Below are positions 60,180 to 64,000 of a stretch of DNA of 64,000 nt, piece by piece. Positions within the stretch are counted from its first letter, which is position 1, and each line of letters begins with the position of its first letter. This DNA is from Cryptomeria japonica (taxonomy: Eukaryota; Streptophyta; Pinopsida; Cupressales; Cupressaceae). The position numbers and the translations under genes were made by a program. The notes under the pieces are model-generated. The model saw only the letters and a program-made list of their open reading frames with translations, ran no database searches and had not been told where the DNA came from. The DNA is taken from NCBI RefSeq assembly GCF_030272615.1, contig NC_081413.1, positions 18,298,285 to 18,362,284 of the forward strand. Reading direction: 5' to 3'.

Positions 60180-60290
60180 ATGTAGAGAAATAAAGGTAGG
60201 TAGGGAGTGAGGGGATGTGTAGAGAGAGATGAGATAGAGAGTAGAGAGTTAGGTATGAGAGAGAGAGGTCTATATTTTGGGATAGAGTGA
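59820..60290. repeat. Right inverted arm, duplicated, with two (GA)n runs
   Basis: (GA)n at 59829-59881 and 60108-60175. GTAGGTAGGGAGTGAGGGGA ... GAGTTAAGGATGTGAAAGAG ... CTAGATTTTGGGAGG at 59930-60045 mirrors the left arm. A shorter second copy follows at 60190-60290. The long minus-strand open frame over this arm is a product of the GA repeats. Confidence 0.8.
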
Positions 60291-60390
60291 GATATATAGG
60301 TAGAGAGGGGATAGAGGAAGAGTACTATGGAGAGAGATGAGTCTGGAGTACTTGATAGGAGCCCACGGATTACTGAAATTTGACTAAGTT

Positions 60391-60620
60391 TCAAAATTTA
60401 TAAGATCTTCTAAAATCTAGAATTTGCATTATAACTCCTAGAGATTTACCACTATCAAATATATTGCTAATATAGATATGGAGAGAAAAGATTCTAGAGG
60501 TCAAGGAAGATATAAAGAGATAGATATTGAACTACTGATTACTTAAATTTTACTATCTAAAAATTTATAAGATCTTCTAAAATCTATAATTTGCATTATA
60601 ACTCCTAGAGATCTGAAACC
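60391..60620 (+). repeat. Two-copy AT-rich tandem repeat
   Basis: TTTATAAGATCTTCTAAAAT followed by TTGCATTATAACTCCTAGAG occurs near 60398 and again near 60562, a period of about 165 bp. Confidence 0.75.
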
Positions 60621-60704
60621 ATTCTCAAACATCTTGTTATACTTCATGTATATGTATGTTAATTTAATATTTTAAAAAACTAAATAGGATCCCATATAGT
60701 TTTT

Positions 60705-60840
60705 GAAACGGGATCCTATTTTATTTTTGAAACATGATCTTGTTTCTTAGATTTAGGGTTGGGATCTCGATGTGAAACGAGATCCCGTTTCAAATTTTGA
60801 CTTGGGACCCCAAACCATAATGGGATCTCGTTTCATTTCC
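60705..60840. repeat. GAAAC-GATC-GTTTC palindrome cluster
   Basis: Two near-perfect 18-bp palindromes (GAAACATGATCTTGTTTC 60729-60746, GAAACGAGATCCCGTTTC 60774-60791) lie between half copies (GAAACGGGATCC at 60705, GGGATCTCGTTTC near 60820). No gene. Confidence 0.8.
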
Positions 60841-60949
60841 CATGCGCTCCGCATGATTTCCTATTTTTTTTAAAGTGGAAAACTTCCACACTAAGTAGAC
60901 TCAACTTCTTTCAATTACCCTTAAATTCAATATCCTCCTTAATGTGAGA

Positions 60950-61544
60950 TGACCCCATGAAATTAGTGGCTTTATTAACCTAGTTGGTGAAGCTCTAATT
61001 TCACCACCTCACATTTTGGTGAATGTGACATGTCTCATGCTTATTTATAATTTTCATTTTCAGATCTAATTTATATGCATTTCATTCATTCATATTTACA
61101 GTCATTTCTAAATTATATCATTACATTCTATATATTTTGAGGTGTGGTTCACTACCTTACATTTTGGCGAGCCTGATGCTTTTGCATATTTTTGATTGAT
61201 TGTTTTTATATCTAAAATTTTTTGTTGATTGGTTTTCTATTTTACATGTAATAACATTAATTAGTAGTTATATTTATGAAAATCATGTGTTTGATAATAG
61301 CCCCTTTCACTTCATGTTGCTTGAATTTTATCATACCACATCAAAAATATTTCCCTCTTATAATTCATAGTTCAAAGATTTTATCCATATTTCATGTGGT
61401 TACATAATGACATTATTAAAAACATTAATGGAATATGTAGATCTCATAAGGGATTTAGTAGATAATATTCATAATAATCCTAGAGATGACATCAAAAGGG
61501 ATAACACTTGTACCACTCCTAGGGTATCTTATATTAATGAGTAG
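60950..61544 (+). repeat. Gypsy LTR-leader remnant with small gag-like frame
   Basis: CACATTTTGGTGAATGTGAC at 61011 and TTACATTTTGGCGAGCCTGA at 61158 resemble the Tat LTR/primer-site junction at 41713-41738. After them, ATG 61407 opens a 45-codon frame (MTLLKTLMEYVDLIRDLVDN) that ends at TAG 61542, placed where gag would begin. It is probably the 5' leader of an older gypsy element cut off by the LINE. 60841-60949 is unassigned. Confidence 0.45.
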
Positions 61545-61725
61545 AGAATCAATACTCCTCTCAATTGTTTAACTAGCCTTCTAGCCTATTCAAAGACCAG
61601 TTTTGTTTGAGCGAGTGTTGGCTCATCTTGAGCATTGAACTGGCCTTCTAGTTCATTTGTGTCCTTTGTACTTCCCTCATTTATTGTTATAGTCGTATTG
61701 TTGGTGTTTTCCTTGTTGATTTTTT

Positions 61726-62836
61726 ATGGCCCAAGTTTCACCAAGAAATGCTCATTCAGGGGTTGGTGAAAAATCATTCAAAGAAGTGCTGGTAGATTGC
61801 AGAGCCTTGCCAAGAGACGCTATGTTTGTTCCTCTCTAATTTGAATGCCTCGACAAATATGGAGGCGACAGAGGTAAGGGTTTTGACTATCTTTAACTCA
61901 TTGTTAAACCTAATGATCTTATGGCTAAAGCTAATTTTGATGAAAAGAAGACTTAGGAAAATGACTATCTTTCTTGTTGCCCTCAACACAAAAACTCCGC
62001 CCTCTTGTAACTACATTAATTCCTAGATTCAAAATGTATGGGTTAAAAAGAAAGGGTTTGTGGTCTCTTTCTGTAGGATGGCGCAAAAGGGTCTGTTTAT
62101 CATTTTTTTCAAAAACCCTAGCCACCAAGATGAAGTTATTAGGAAGCAATTTTGGAGTGTTGGCAAATGTTGCTTTGGGGTGTTAGGGTGGTCACCATAA
62201 GCTAATAGTGATGAATTTTTTGAATTTTCTTTCCCTATATGGGTCTTGGTGCATAATGTGCCTCCTTTTCTCTAGAATTTTATACCCAAAGCACTGTAAA
62301 ATCTAGGGAATGTCCTTAGAATGGATAATTCCCCATCCCTGCTTTCACATCTTAATGCAAGATTGTTGATTGCTATCAATCTAGAGAAATATCTCCCTAA
62401 TTAATTTGTTCTTGATTTGGGGGATGAATCTATTTCTTGCTTGATGAAATACTTGGGAGGCATTAATGTGTGTTTCTTATGTAGGATGGAAGGTCATGAA
62501 AGGAGGAACTACCCCTTGCTGGGTAAGAAAAAATCTTTCCCCCTCTCTGCCAAGTCCAACCCCTCTTCTTTGCCTAAGGACATAATCTTTGCAACCCATA
62601 TATCCTCTACGAAAGGCTCTACTCTATTGTCAGCCCCTCCCCCTATTCCTATTGATGACTTGAGTACTCCTGGCCTGACTGGTGGGGAGAAAATTGCCTC
62701 CCCTATTTTGGCTCTCTCCTTTGCCTCATGTTTTCCCCCTCCCTCTGTAGTCTCTCATTGTTCTTTTTATTCTCTGGTTGATAGGGGCCCCCTGCTGCCT
62801 CATTCCTTTAATTCTCTTGATATCTTGCCCTTATGA
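61726..62836 (+). pseudogene. Plant L1 LINE ORF1 (RNA-binding, CCHC-type), frameshifted
   Basis: ATG 61726 (MAQVSPRNAHSGVGEKSFKE) starts an ORF1 broken by several stops and shifts. Later frames show MAQKGLFIIFFKNPSHQDEV, VLVHNVPPFL and a knuckle near 62468 reading CFLCRMEGHERRNYP, where the last Cys of CCHC is Tyr. A Ser/Pro-rich tail follows to 62836. The order matches plant L1 ORF1 (DUF4283-type domain, then zinc knuckle), which coats LINE RNA. 61545-61725 may be the LINE 5' UTR. Confidence 0.7.
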
Positions 62837-63639
62837 AGATTAACAAAATTGTGACCATCAAAAAAAGGATTGATAAAATTCTATATAGTGATGTGGATAA
62901 GAAGGGGGGGTGTGATGTTGTCCCCATTCATGATGGCCACCCTTCTATTAGTTTCCCTTCTACCAAGGATTTGAGTTGAGCCATGGATATTGAGGACTCC
63001 AATGCGGGTGGGTTTGAGGTGATGCTTGATGAGGGGGCAATAGATGTGGTGAGGTCAAGGGTATCTCACAATGATCCTGGCCAACTTTGTAAGGACTCAT
63101 ATGAGGACTTGTTTGTGATTAATAAATAATATAACCCTGAGACACCTCTCATTGTTGTTATTATTGCAGTGGAACATTCTAATACTCTCCTTTTAGATAC
63201 TCCCTAATATTTGTCAGTATTCTAGATTCTAGTATTCTTGGTTGTCCTCACACCCTTGATAGGGTTGCTAAGGAAGTGATGGGGAGTGAAGGAGTAGTAG
63301 AAATATTAGGTGGCTTTGGGGGAGAATGTAATGAGGACTGGGAAAAGTGGGCTATCATGCCATATAAATGTTCTACCTCAGGGGATTTGATAGATAATTC
63401 TATGCTAGAATTTGGATCCAAGAGAAGACAAAGACCAAAAGGAAGAAGCACACTAAGGATGGTAAGAAAATCACACACCCTCCTCTTGGGGCTGAGTAAG
63501 CTTTTGATTTTAAAAGGAAGAGGGGTAGGCCTAACAGGTCCACTAATAAGAAACAAGATAGACATAATTCTAAAACTCAGTTGCCCAAATGTAACAAAAT
63601 GTTTAGGGCCCCAATGGACACCTCAACTTAATACTTTTA
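62837..63639 (+). other. LINE sequence between ORF1 core and ORF2
   Basis: Broken coding-like plus-strand sequence with no long frame. 63276-63430 gives EGVVEILGGFGGECNEDWEK and a basic tail, probably the ORF1 C-terminus in another frame. I find no separate gene. Confidence 0.5.
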
Positions 63640-64000
63640 ATGGATTTGAACTGTATATCATGGAATGCAAGGGGTTTGGAATCCACTGACAGGAAATATG
63701 TAATAAAAAGTTTTTTAAAAATGAAAAAGAATGTGGATTTCCTCCTACTCCAAGAGATTAAAGTAGTATAATTCTCCTTGGAGATCAACCTCAAGTGTAT
63801 CTAGAGGGAAGCTAATCACTATGTCACCAAGCACTCTAAAGGTAAAGGTGGGGTTGTTATACTAGTATGCAGAAGGTAGGCCAAGTTTGTGAAGAGGTGG
63901 GATTTCTCCCCTTGCAATAGAATTGTGTGGATTATTTTGAATTATAATGAGCAAGACTTTGGGGTTGCTTCTATATATGCACCAAATGACCACAAAGAGC
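63640..64000 (+). pseudogene. Plant L1 LINE ORF2, endonuclease start, cut by window end
   Basis: ATG 63640 gives MDLNCISWNARGLESTDRKY, then VDFLLLQEIK, GKGGVVILVCRR, RIVWIILNYN and GVASIYAPNDHKE. These are the N-terminal motifs of the APE-type endonuclease that nicks target DNA for LINE insertion (Asn in SWN, Glu in QEIK, YAPND). In-frame stops TAA and TAG occur between LLLQEIKVV and HYVTKHSKG, so it is inactive. Reverse transcriptase should lie beyond 64000. Confidence 0.85.

Noticed and set aside
59756-60394. 212-residue Leu/Ser/Pro-rich open frame on the minus strand
   Set aside because: It is a translation of (GA)n runs and the inverted arm. Composition is set by the repeat and there is no domain.

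Overview
The window is nuclear DNA of a large-genome seed plant, and it consists almost wholly of transposable elements. I see no intact host gene, rRNA gene, tRNA gene or CRISPR array. Very long LTRs (1.6-8 kb), multi-level nesting, a Tat-lineage Ty3/gypsy element, SIRE-like Ty1/copia elements and a plant L1 LINE would suit a gymnosperm genome. That taxonomic reading is an inference.

Layout. 1-6402: decayed copia pieces in both orientations, namely a minus LTR, a plus integrase scrap, a minus gag-pol remnant with primer-binding site and LTR, and a plus solo LTR. 6403-16831: a complete but broken plus-strand SIRE-type copia element with two LTRs, gag with a coiled coil and four zinc knuckles, and pol. 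Its reverse transcriptase is split by a 1509-bp TG...CA insert with target duplication CTTGG. 16977-55233: a second SIRE-like element on the minus strand that has lost pol and has become a landing pad. Inside it lie (a) a 4.9-kb insert in its 3' LTR (17087-21993, duplication CATCA); (b) a 13.8-kb non-autonomous LTR element (24103-37923, duplication ATCTT), whose 5' LTR holds (c) a 6.0-kb insert (24198-30241, duplication AGAAG); (d) a 725-bp solo LTR (38187-38911); and (e) a fold-back element split by (f) a young Tat gypsy element (40087-52827, duplication ATAAG).

Inserts (a) and (c) are relatives. Each is one TG...CA unit with a 5-bp duplication and no visible internal LTR pair, and each carries remains of the same large protein of unknown function. 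In (c) this is a frame of about 1213 codons broken by five TAG codons. The Tat element carries, antisense to pol and next to its 3' LTR, a decayed spliced gene with a plant-mobile-domain-like (PMD) protein.

55234-60615 holds LTR-like debris and then a striking structure: about 2.7 kb of alternating-orientation 20-bp repeats flanked by inverted (CT)n/(GA)n arms. 60616-61725 holds short palindromes and a gypsy leader remnant. 61726-64000 is a broken plant L1 LINE that runs off the window end.

How the parts relate: none of the elements is coding-intact. The target duplications and matching empty sites allow the insertion order to be read directly. The Tat element has near-identical LTRs and is the youngest large insertion.
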